NCBI RefSeq assembly: GCF_004216565.1
Contig: NZ_SGWV01000008.1
Coordinates: forward strand, 248,001 to 312,000
Source of the DNA: Sphaerotilus mobilis
Lineage (GTDB): Bacteria; Pseudomonadota; Gammaproteobacteria; Burkholderiales; Burkholderiaceae_C
Direction: 5' to 3'
DNA: 64,000 nucleotides
Below, piece by piece: positions 57,040 through 64,000 of the stretch. Both the position numbers and the translations under genes were made by a program. Positions within the stretch are counted from its first letter, which is position 1; each line of letters begins with the position of its first letter. A model generated the notes under the pieces. The model saw only the letters and a list, made by a program, of their open reading frames with translations, was not told where the DNA came from and searched no databases.

Positions 57040-58779
57040 ATGAAGATGAGTTTGCTGAGCCTGCTGGTTGCAGCTTCCCTGTCGTCGCTGTCCGCACAAG
57101 CGGCCGTGACCGACAAGATGATCGAGAACGACGCCGCCAGCACGGGTGACGTGCTGAGCTGGGGCATCGGCCAACAGGGCCAGCGCTATTCGCCGCTCAA
57201 GCAGATCAACCCGTCGACGATCAACAAGCTGGTGCCGGTGTGGTCGTTCTCCTTCGGCGGCGAGAAGCAGCGCGGCCAGGAATCTCAGCCGGTGATCCAC
57301 AACGGCAAGATGTTCGTGACGGCGTCCTACTCGCGCATCTTTGCGCTGGACGCCAAGACCGGCACCAAGCTGTGGAAGTACGAGCATCGCCTGCCGGACG
57401 GCATCATGCCCTGCTGCGACGTGATCAACCGTGGCGCCGCCCTGTACGACAACCTCGTCATCTTCGCCACGCTGGACGCCCAGCTGGTGGCCCTGAACCA
57501 GGACACCGGCGAAGTGGTCTGGAAGGAAAAGATCGACGACTACGCCGCCGGCTACTCGGCCTCGGCCGCGCCGCTGATCGCTGGCGGCCTGCTGCTGACC
57601 GGCGTGTCTGGCGGCGAGTTCGGCGTCACTGGCCGCGTCGAAGCGCGTGACCCCAAGACCGGCGCGCTGGTCTGGACCCGTCCGACCGTCGAAGGCCACA
57701 TGGGCTACATGTACGACAAGGACGGCAACAAGAAGGAAAACGGCGTCTCCGGCACGACCGGCCAGACCTGGCCGGGCGACCTGTGGAAGACCGGCGGCTC
57801 GGCCACCTGGCTGGGCGGCACCTACAACCCGAAGACGGGCCTGGCCTACTTCGGCACCGGCAACCCGGCGCCGTGGAACAGCCACCTGCGCAAGGGTGAC
57901 AACCTCTTCAGCTGCGCCACCGTCGCCATCGACATCAAGACCGGCAAGATCGTCTGGCACTACCAGACCACGCCGAACGACGGCTGGGACTTCGACGGCG
58001 TCAACGAACTGGTGACCTACGAAGACGGCGGCAAGATCCTCGGCGGCAAGGCCGACCGCAACGGCTTCTTCTACGTCATGGACGCGAAGAACGGCAAGCT
58101 GGAGAACGCCTTCCCCTTCGTCAAGAAGATCACCTGGGCCACTGGCATCGACCTGAAGACCGGCCGTCCGAACTACGTGCCGGAAAACCGTCCGGGCGAC
58201 CCGACCGCCGGCTCTGACGGCAAGAAGGGCAACTCGGTGTTCTCTGCACCGTCCTTCCTGGGCGGCAAGAACCAGATGCCGATGGCCTACTCGCCCGACA
58301 CGAAGCTGTTCTACGTGCCGGCCAACGAATGGGGCATGGAGATCTGGAACGAGCCCGTCACCTACAAGAAGGGCGCGGCCTACCTGGGCGCCGGCTTCAC
58401 CATCAAGACGCTGGGCGACGGCCCCATCGGCGCGATGCGTGCGATCGACCCCAAGACCGGCAAGATCGTCTGGGAAGCCCCGAACAACGCCCCGCTGTGG
58501 GGTGGCGTGCTGACCACTGGCGGCAACCTGGTCTTCTGGGGCACCCCGGAAGGCTATCTGCAGGCGGCTGACGCCAAGACCGGCAAGATCGTCTGGAAGT
58601 TCCAGACCGGTTCGGGCGTCGTGGCCCCGCCGGTGACCTGGAGCGAAGGTGGCGAACAGTACGTCGCCGTGGCCTCTGGCTGGGGCGGCGCGGTCCCGCT
58701 GTGGGGCGGCGACGTGGCCAAGAAGGTCAACTACCTGGAGCAAGGTGGTTCGGTCTGGGTCTTCAAGCTGATGAAGTGA
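57040..58779 (+). CDS. PQQ-dependent alcohol dehydrogenase, lanthanide type
   Basis: A 579-residue periplasmic quinoprotein of the eight-bladed propeller family; the signal peptide ends near SAQA. The vicinal disulfide PCCD (Cys125-Cys126) and repeated tryptophan-docking motifs ([22 protein letters not shown]) are clear. The catalytic Asp317 is followed by Asp319 (WDFDG); this second Asp marks lanthanide enzymes such as XoxF, ExaF and PedH, whereas calcium enzymes lack it. Length and sequence fit the ExaF/PedH ethanol dehydrogenase group. There is no adjacent cytochrome gene. A sigma-54 promoter precedes it. Confidence 0.92.
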   Translation: MKMSLLSLLVAASLSSLSAQAAVTDKMIENDAASTGDVLSWGIGQQGQRYSPLKQINPSTINKLVPVWSFSFGGEKQRGQESQPVIHNGKMFVTASYSRIFALDAKTGTKLWKYEHRLPDGIMPCCDVINRGAALYDNLVIFATLDAQLVALNQDTGEVVWKEKIDDYAAGYSASAAPLIAGGLLLTGVSGGEFGVTGRVEARDPKTGALVWTRPTVEGHMGYMYDKDGNKKENGVSGTTGQTWPGDLWKTGGSATWLGGTYNPKTGLAYFGTGNPAPWNSHLRKGDNLFSCATVAIDIKTGKIVWHYQTTPNDGWDFDGVNELVTYEDGGKILGGKADRNGFFYVMDAKNGKLENAFPFVKKITWATGIDLKTGRPNYVPENRPGDPTAGSDGKKGNSVFSAPSFLGGKNQMPMAYSPDTKLFYVPANEWGMEIWNEPVTYKKGAAYLGAGFTIKTLGDGPIGAMRAIDPKTGKIVWEAPNNAPLWGGVLTTGGNLVFWGTPEGYLQAADAKTGKIVWKFQTGSGVVAPPVTWSEGGEQYVAVASGWGGAVPLWGGDVAKKVNYLEQGGSVWVFKLMK

Positions 58780-58813
58780 GTTCCGGCGGGCCCCGGGCCT
58801 GCTGAACCAACCT

Positions 58814-58864
58814 GCCGCGTCCTGGTGACGCGGCCCACGCAACGGCGACCTTCGGGTCGCCGTT
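58814..58864 (+). terminator. Tandem hairpins after the PQQ dehydrogenase
   Basis: The first stem is GCCGCGTC/GACGCGGC (58814-58834). The second is AACGGCGACC-TTCG-GGTCGCCGTT (58841-58864) with a stable UUCG tetraloop. The tail is only weakly T-rich. Confidence 0.6.
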
Positions 58865-59036
58865 GTCGTTGGTGGACCCATGTGGGGCATCTGCACACGG
58901 CCTGGTTGATATGCCCCATCCGATCCGCCAAGACCTTCCGTTGGGGCTGGCCACAATGCGTGGTTTGAACGCATTTAGCGAGAAGATTGGCGACGATCAC
59001 CACAAAAGACGGTGATTCGTGCGGGAGTCCCCGCTT

Positions 59037-59051
59037 GGGCACGGAAACTGC
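59037..59051 (+). promoter_or_regulatory. Sigma-54-type promoter of the sensor kinase
   Basis: GGGCAC-GGAAA-CTGC has GG at 59038-59039 and GC at 59050-59051. It is followed by AAGGATGGGA, a sequence that also follows the glycosyltransferase promoter. It is about 60 bp before the kinase ATG. Confidence 0.55.
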
Positions 59052-59111
59052 GATCAAGGATGGGACCCTCTCCCATGATTGCAGCGCCTCTTGCCATCGA
59101 TTGCACCTGCC

Positions 59112-60485
59112 ATGTCCTTCCAGACGCCTGCCTCGAAGCGCGATCTCCAGGCCTTCAGCCTGACACGCTGGTTCGCGGTCGTGGCGCTGGCATCGATCTC
59201 GGTCATCACGCTGGCCCTGGCCCTGCTGCTGAACTGGTTCTTCTCGGACCGCCTGATGAACCAGCAGGCGGTGCTGACCGCCGAGTTCGTCAACAGCCTG
59301 ATGCGGGTTGAGCGCCCCATGTTGCTGTTCGTCAGCGGACCGAAGCAGCCCCCGGAGCCGCATGTCCGCACCGCCCTGTCCCATCTGGCGGCGATGCCCG
59401 ACGTGCTGCGCGCCAACGTCTACAACCGCGACCATGAGGTGATCTGGTCCAGCGACGGGCGCCTGATCGGCCGTCAGTACCAGCACAACCCCAACCTCGA
59501 AGCCGCGCTGCGGGGCGAGGTGGTGAGCCAGCGTGACGACGACTTCATCGAGCATGGCGTCGAGGAACGCGAAGCGCCCCGGCTGGAGCACGGCATCTTC
59601 ATGGAGACCTACGTGCCCGTGGTCGATGCGCTGGCTGGCGAGGTGGTCGGCGCGATCGAGTTCTACAAGCGGCCCAAGGCACTCCAGCAGGCCCTGCAGG
59701 AGTTGCATGTCTACATCGCGGTGGGCGGCGTGGTCTGCGCCGTGCTGCTCTACATGGCCCTGTTCGGCCTGATCCGGCGCGCCGACCTGACCATGCAGCG
59801 CCAGCAGGAACGCCTGCTCGACCACGAGAAGATGGCCGTCATCGGCGAGATGAGCACAGCGGTCGCCCACGGCATCCGCAACCCGCTGGCGTCGATCCGC
59901 AGCTCGGCCGAGCTGATCCAGGTCGGAACGCCGGCGCTGGTCGAGCAGGCGGTCGATGACGTGATCTCCGAGTGCGACCGACTGGAACAGTGGGTCAACG
60001 AGCTGCTGTCCTATGCCCGCCCCCTGCATGCCGAACAGGTGCCGGTGGCCCTGTCGCCACTGATCCAGACCTGTCTGGATGAAAGCCGGCGGGAATTCGC
60101 CCGGCGCGGCATCCAGATCGAGACCGACCTGCCCGATCGCCTGCCGGCCGTGCGCGGCAATGCGCTGCTGATCGGGCAGGTGCTGCGCAGCCTGCTGTCC
60201 AACGCGCTGGAGGCCTGCGTCAACGGCGGCCGCATCCGCGTGCAGGCCGAACTCGATGCGGGCGGGCGTCGCATCACCGTCACCATCAGCGACAACGGCC
60301 CAGGCATGACCGCGGCCGAGCTGCGCTGCGCCGGCCAGCCCTTCTTCACGACCAAGCCGCGTGGCCTGGGCGTTGGCCTGGCGCTGGCGCGCCGGGTCGT
60401 CGAGCGGCTGGACGGCACGCTCGAGATCGACAGCGCGCCCGGCCACGGCACCTCTGTGCACGTGCGCATGCCGGCCCACGGCTGA
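59112..60485 (+). CDS. NtrB-type sensor histidine kinase
   Basis: A 457-residue membrane kinase. TM1 lies near residues 21-44 and TM2 near 200-221, around a roughly 155-residue periplasmic sensor of unknown ligand. The phosphoacceptor is His253 in AVAHGIRNPLASIRSS. Nucleotide-binding boxes are LLSNALEACVNGG, DNGPGM and GLGVGLALARR. The ATG at 59112 is preferred to an upstream frame start at 59079. The gene is followed 71 bp later by its partner regulator. Confidence 0.9.
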   Translation: MSFQTPASKRDLQAFSLTRWFAVVALASISVITLALALLLNWFFSDRLMNQQAVLTAEFVNSLMRVERPMLLFVSGPKQPPEPHVRTALSHLAAMPDVLRANVYNRDHEVIWSSDGRLIGRQYQHNPNLEAALRGEVVSQRDDDFIEHGVEEREAPRLEHGIFMETYVPVVDALAGEVVGAIEFYKRPKALQQALQELHVYIAVGGVVCAVLLYMALFGLIRRADLTMQRQQERLLDHEKMAVIGEMSTAVAHGIRNPLASIRSSAELIQVGTPALVEQAVDDVISECDRLEQWVNELLSYARPLHAEQVPVALSPLIQTCLDESRREFARRGIQIETDLPDRLPAVRGNALLIGQVLRSLLSNALEACVNGGRIRVQAELDAGGRRITVTISDNGPGMTAAELRCAGQPFFTTKPRGLGVGLALARRVVERLDGTLEIDSAPGHGTSVHVRMPAHG

Positions 60486-60556
60486 TCGCCCAGGATTTCT
60501 TGCTCGACGTACTGCCCACACAAACACAACGACACCCAGCTCTCGGGAGATCACAC

Positions 60557-62158
60557 ATGCGCAAAGCCATCTTGCTGATCGAGGACGAAACCATCCTGGC
60601 CAAGAACATGGGGCTCTATCTGGAGCACCACGACTGCGAGGTCCGCATCGCCGAGACCGCCGAGGAAGGGCTGGCGCTGATGGATCGCTTCAAGCCCGAT
60701 GCCGTGGTGCTGGACTTCAACCTGCCGGGCATGGACGGCCTGGAGGCCCTGCGCCGGCTGCAGGAAACCGCACCGACCCTGCCCGTGGTGATGATCACCG
60801 GCCATGGCAACGTCGAGATGGCGGTCGAGGCGATGAAGCTGGGTGCGCGCGAGTTCCTGACCAAGCCGGTCTCGCTGGCCAAGCTCAAGCTGGTGCTGGA
60901 CAAGGCCATGGACGACGCCCGCCGTGACCGCAACATCGACTACCTGACCTCGCGCGACAACGAGGCGCTGCCGCGCCACGGCCTGGTCGGCGAGTCGGTG
61001 GCGATCCGGCAGTTGCGCAGCTCGCTGCAGCAGTTGCTCGATGCCGAGTCGCACATGAGCACCTCGCCGCAATCCACGCCGCCGGCCGTGCTCATCCTGG
61101 GTGAGACCGGCACCGGCAAGGAGGTGGTCGCACGCACGCTGCACTTCGGTGGCCGGCGCCGCGACAAGCCCTTTGTCGAGCTGAACTGCGCCGCGCTGCC
61201 GGCCCAGTTGCTGGAGTCCGAGCTGTTTGGCCACGAGCGTGGCGCCTTCACCGGTGCCAACGAACGCAAGCTCGGCCTGGTCGAGACGGCCGAAGGCGGC
61301 ACGCTCTTTCTCGACGAGATCGGCGACATGGACCTGGGCTTGCAGGCCAAGCTGCTCAAGCTGCTGGAGGAACGCACCATGCGCCGGGTCGGCGGCCTGC
61401 GCGAGCTGAGCGTGGACGTGCGCGTGATCGCCGCCACCCATCGGCCGCTGGAGACGCTGGTGCAGGAAGGCCGTTTCCGTGCCGACCTCTATTTCCGGCT
61501 CTGCGTCGTGCGCATGGTGATCGCACCGCTGCGCGAGCGCGAGCGGGACGCGCTGCTGTTGGCCGACCATTTCCTGTCCGAGCTGGCCGCGCGGTATGGC
61601 CGCAAGCCACCGGCACTCAGCGCGGCGGCGCAACGCCGCATGCTGGCCCATGGCTGGCCGGGCAATGTGCGCGAGCTGCGCAACGTGCTCGAACAGGCCC
61701 TGCTGATGTGCGGCAACGGGCCGATCGAGGACCAGCACCTCGCGCTGGTCAGCATGTCCCCGGCCCGCCAGAGTGCGCCACCGGCCATGCCGGTGATGGA
61801 AAGCGGGCTGACCTCCAGCCGGGCCGGCAACGGCTTCCAGGCGAGCAACTTCGGGGCCTTCGCCGGTTCCGGATTCGGCAACCCGAGCTTCGGCAACTCC
61901 GGCTTCGGCGGCCTGGGTGGCAACCCGGGCGGTCACAGCGGCCCTGGCGGCCTGAACCCGGTGAACATCCCGGTCGACCCGGCGGTGGCGGCCGAACGCG
62001 AGGCGCTGGTGGCGGCGCTGGAGCGTTGCCACTGGAACGTCTCGCGCACCGCCCAGGCCCTCAACCTGACACGCGACGCGCTGCGCTACCGGCTGGAAAA
62101 GCACGGCCTGCAGCGCCGCATGAGCTTCGCGCCGCGCGGCCCGTCGGACTTGGGCTGA
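60557..62158 (+). CDS. NtrC-family sigma-54-dependent response regulator
   Basis: A 533-residue activator. The receiver domain has phospho-Asp53 in VVLDFNLPGMDG. The AAA+ domain has Walker A GETGTGKE (182-189), the sigma-54-contacting GAFTGA loop (229-234) and Walker B GTLFLDEIGD. The C-terminal Fis-type helix-turn-helix spans about residues 481-519 (LERCHWNVSRTAQALNLTRDALRYRLEKHG). Between AAA+ and DNA-binding domains is an unusual Gly/Phe/Asn-rich linker (427-467) with repeated FG pairs. GGGAG is upstream of the ATG. Sigma-54 promoters flank the operon. Confidence 0.95.
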   Translation: MRKAILLIEDETILAKNMGLYLEHHDCEVRIAETAEEGLALMDRFKPDAVVLDFNLPGMDGLEALRRLQETAPTLPVVMITGHGNVEMAVEAMKLGAREFLTKPVSLAKLKLVLDKAMDDARRDRNIDYLTSRDNEALPRHGLVGESVAIRQLRSSLQQLLDAESHMSTSPQSTPPAVLILGETGTGKEVVARTLHFGGRRRDKPFVELNCAALPAQLLESELFGHERGAFTGANERKLGLVETAEGGTLFLDEIGDMDLGLQAKLLKLLEERTMRRVGGLRELSVDVRVIAATHRPLETLVQEGRFRADLYFRLCVVRMVIAPLRERERDALLLADHFLSELAARYGRKPPALSAAAQRRMLAHGWPGNVRELRNVLEQALLMCGNGPIEDQHLALVSMSPARQSAPPAMPVMESGLTSSRAGNGFQASNFGAFAGSGFGNPSFGNSGFGGLGGNPGGHSGPGGLNPVNIPVDPAVAAEREALVAALERCHWNVSRTAQALNLTRDALRYRLEKHGLQRRMSFAPRGPSDLG

Positions 62159-62328
62159 TGGGGCCCAGTTGGGTGAAATCAGCGTTGGGTGGGTGGTATT
62201 GCGCAGGTCCGCGCGTGTCCCGAGTCGGCCGCTTGATGACAAGTTGGTGACAGTTTCGCCTTCAAGCCCCTGATTTCATTGCGTTATTCCTGATTCAGGC
62301 TTGCCACAGCCTGCCATGGGTTCAAAGC

Positions 62329-62343
62329 TGGCACGACTTCTGC
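62329..62343 (+). promoter_or_regulatory. Sigma-54 promoter of the glycosyltransferase gene
   Basis: TGGCAC-GACTT-CTGC has GG at 62330-62331 and GC at 62342-62343, about 67 bp before the ATG. It is followed by GAGGATGGGA, as at the kinase promoter. Confidence 0.75.
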
Positions 62344-62409
62344 AATTGAGGATGGGATTGCATCCCATTATTCGAGTTCTCTCGAACCCCGATCTGCCGG
62401 AGCCCGCGC

Positions 62410-63762
62410 ATGAAACGCATCCTGGTTTACTCCCACGACACCTACGGTCTGGGCAACATCCGTCGCATGCTGGAGATCACCCGGCACCTGGTCGACAGCG
62501 ACGCGCAGCTGTCGGTGCTGGTGGTGACGGGCTCGCCGATGATCCAGGCCTTCCGGATTCCGGAGCGGGTCGACTACATCAAGCTGCCCTGCGTCAGCCG
62601 CAGCGAACGTGGTGCGGCGGGTGTCAAGACGCTGGCGCTGGACTACGCCTCGACCATCCGGATGCGCGCCAACATGATCCTGATGGCCGCGCTGGACTTC
62701 GCGCCCGACCTGATCTTGGTCGACAAGAAGCCGCTGGGCATCGACGACGAGCTCGAACCGATGCTCGACGCGCTCAGCCGCGGGCCGCGGGCCCCGCGGG
62801 TGGCCTTGCTGCTGCGCGACATCCTCGACGAGCCGGCGCGCACCCGCCGTCAGTGGCAGCAGGGCCGCTACCACGAGGCGATCGAGCGCCACGTCGACAG
62901 CATCCTGGTGGTCGGCGAGGCCAGCGTGTTCGACGTCGTGCGCGAGTACGACTTCCCGCCCGCTTCGGCAGCCAAGGTGCGGTATTGCGGCTATCTGGCA
63001 CGGCCGGGCGCCCATGCCCCGGCTGAACGTGTGCGCGCCGATCTCGACCTGCCGGCGCAAGCCCCGCTGGTGCTGGTGACCGCCGGAGGCGGTGCCGACG
63101 GCCATCGCCTGCTGCAGACCCATCTGGACCTGGTCGCCAGCGCCGATGCCGCTGGCGCGCCCCTGCCCTTCCGCAGCCTGCTGATCACCGGCCCGGAGAT
63201 GCCGCCCGGCCTGCGCAGCGATCTGCGTCGCCAGGCCGATCTGTTGCCCAGCGTGGTGCTGCGCGAGTTCACCGCCGACATGTTGGGCTGCATGAACACG
63301 GCCGACGTGGTCGTCTGCATGGGTGGCTACAACACCGTCTGCGAGCTGTTGACGCTGCGCAAGCCGGCGGTGGTCGTGCCGCGCGTCGAACCCTCGCTCG
63401 AACAGGCGGTGCGGGCTGACCGCATGCAGCGCGCGGGGCTGTTCAGCGCCATCCATCCGGACCAGCTCAACGAGGAAACGCTGCTGCGCGCCATCACCGC
63501 GCAGTTCCAGCAGGGTCAGCGACCGAGCAGCGCGCTGGCGCGCTTCGAGATGCGGGGACTGGCCGGCGTGGAGGCGCAGACGGCGGCCCTGATCGCCCAG
63601 GACGGCCCGGCCACCGGCTCTGGCTGGCGCGTCGACGACGGCATGGCCGACGAGGAAAGGCTGGCCCAGTCCGAAGCCCTGTCGCTGGACACCGCCCTGC
63701 AGGCCCTCACCCGGGGCTTCGCGCGCAGCCGCCTGGGTGGTGGTCCGGCCTACGCCTGGTGA
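62410..63762 (+). CDS. MurG-like (GT28-type) glycosyltransferase
   Basis: A 450-residue cytoplasmic glycosyltransferase of the GT-B fold. The N-terminal half starts MKRILVYSHDTYGLGNIRR with a glycine-rich loop. The C-terminal nucleotide-sugar site is CMGGYNTVCELLTLRKPAVVVPR, typical of the COG4671/GT28 group. The sugar donor and acceptor are unknown. The TGA stop overlaps a GTG that opens the next gene, so the two form an operon. An exopolysaccharide role is inferred from the following gene and the sigma-54 promoter. Confidence 0.82.
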   Translation: MKRILVYSHDTYGLGNIRRMLEITRHLVDSDAQLSVLVVTGSPMIQAFRIPERVDYIKLPCVSRSERGAAGVKTLALDYASTIRMRANMILMAALDFAPDLILVDKKPLGIDDELEPMLDALSRGPRAPRVALLLRDILDEPARTRRQWQQGRYHEAIERHVDSILVVGEASVFDVVREYDFPPASAAKVRYCGYLARPGAHAPAERVRADLDLPAQAPLVLVTAGGGADGHRLLQTHLDLVASADAAGAPLPFRSLLITGPEMPPGLRSDLRRQADLLPSVVLREFTADMLGCMNTADVVVCMGGYNTVCELLTLRKPAVVVPRVEPSLEQAVRADRMQRAGLFSAIHPDQLNEETLLRAITAQFQQGQRPSSALARFEMRGLAGVEAQTAALIAQDGPATGSGWRVDDGMADEERLAQSEALSLDTALQALTRGFARSRLGGGPAYAW

Positions 63763-64000
63763 GCGTGATGCTCACCCCGCTTGCCGCCGAGGTTTGCGCG
63801 GACTCCGCGCCGGCCCTGGCACGGCCGGTGGTCGACGCCTTGCTGTCGCTGGCCCGGCCCGAGCTGAGCCCGGACCGGCAGGCCCGCGCCGACGACCTGC
63901 TGGCAGGCCTGCACCGCGCGGTCGGCGTGCGGTACCGGCTGGCCTGGCCGATCGACTGGCGCCACAACCCGAGCCCGGACCATGAGTGGCTGATCGAACA
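63759..64000 (+). CDS. N-terminus of a possible heparinase II/III-like protein (partial)
   Basis: The frame opens at a GTG that overlaps the glycosyltransferase stop (GTGA) and runs off the window end. The visible 80 residues include AWPIDWRHNPSPDHEWLIE, which resembles the N-terminal region of heparinase II/III or alginate-lyase-like polysaccharide enzymes. This is only a weak resemblance. Its coupling to the glycosyltransferase suggests a polysaccharide cluster that continues beyond the window. Confidence 0.4.
   Translation, partial: MSVMLTPLAAEVCADSAPALARPVVDALLSLARPELSPDRQARADDLLAGLHRAVGVRYRLAWPIDWRHNPSPDHEWLIE

Noticed and set aside
57001-58974. 657-codon minus-strand frame opposite the PQQ dehydrogenase
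   Set aside because: Antisense shadow of an intact quinoprotein gene.
58731-60554. 607-codon minus-strand frame opposite the sensor kinase
   Set aside because: Antisense shadow; the plus-strand kinase has complete conserved boxes.

Overview
The window is GC-rich (about two thirds G+C by eye), densely coded and free of tRNA, rRNA, IS elements and CRISPR arrays. Gene content (Tex, SelO, YciB-BolA-parvulin, an aerobic CO-dehydrogenase-type operon, a PQQ alcohol dehydrogenase, a tungsten aldehyde oxidoreductase) fits an aerobic or facultative betaproteobacterium of the order Burkholderiales, perhaps near Leptothrix, Ideonella or Sphaerotilus. This placement is an inference from gene families and composition.

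Layout. 1-3.7 kb: end of a PAP2 phosphatase, an iron alcohol dehydrogenase, tex. 4-8 kb: a copper-type locus (DUF2946 protein, MbnP-like lipoprotein, MbnH-like di-haem protein, barrel-like protein), followed by a 298-bp repeat element made of two inverted 47-bp arms around a 9-bp minisatellite. 8.4-15.6 kb: fatty-acid oxidation (fadB-like, thiolase, thioesterase, acyl-CoA ligase) with a transglutaminase-like gene. 15.8-32.2 kb: housekeeping and mixed genes (selO, msrB, yciB, bolA, a parvulin, a degenerate ATP-dependent DNA ligase, an MHS transporter, folE plus a BLUF photoreceptor, a MarR regulator, DUF429, a secreted hydrolase). 32.3-40.2 kb: coxSLMDEG-type molybdenum hydroxylase operon with a divergent xdhC/coxI. 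40.4-44.5 kb: TonB receptor plus two quinoprotein-relay proteins. 44.6-56.8 kb: a tungsten island (ModE-like regulator, a MoaD-like protein, aorABC, the tungstate importer tupABC, moeA), interrupted by a PLP enzyme and a flavin oxidoreductase. 57-64 kb: a lanthanide-type PQQ alcohol dehydrogenase, an NtrB/NtrC-type two-component system, and the start of a glycosyltransferase/polysaccharide cluster.

How the parts work together. Alcohols can be oxidised in the periplasm by the PQQ enzyme, and the resulting aldehydes can be oxidised by the tungsten AOR. TupABC, MoeA and the MoaD-like protein would supply tungsten and pterin cofactor. The strongest new observation is a shared palindrome, TATG-N10-CAT(A/G). 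It occurs once in the promoter region of each of four metal-pterin transcription units: cox/xdhC, the ModE-like regulator, aor, and tup/moeA. This suggests a single Mo/W regulon run by the regulator encoded inside the island. A second layer is a set of sigma-54 promoters in front of the PQQ dehydrogenase, the sensor kinase and the glycosyltransferase. These flank, and are probably read by, the NtrC-type activator encoded between them.
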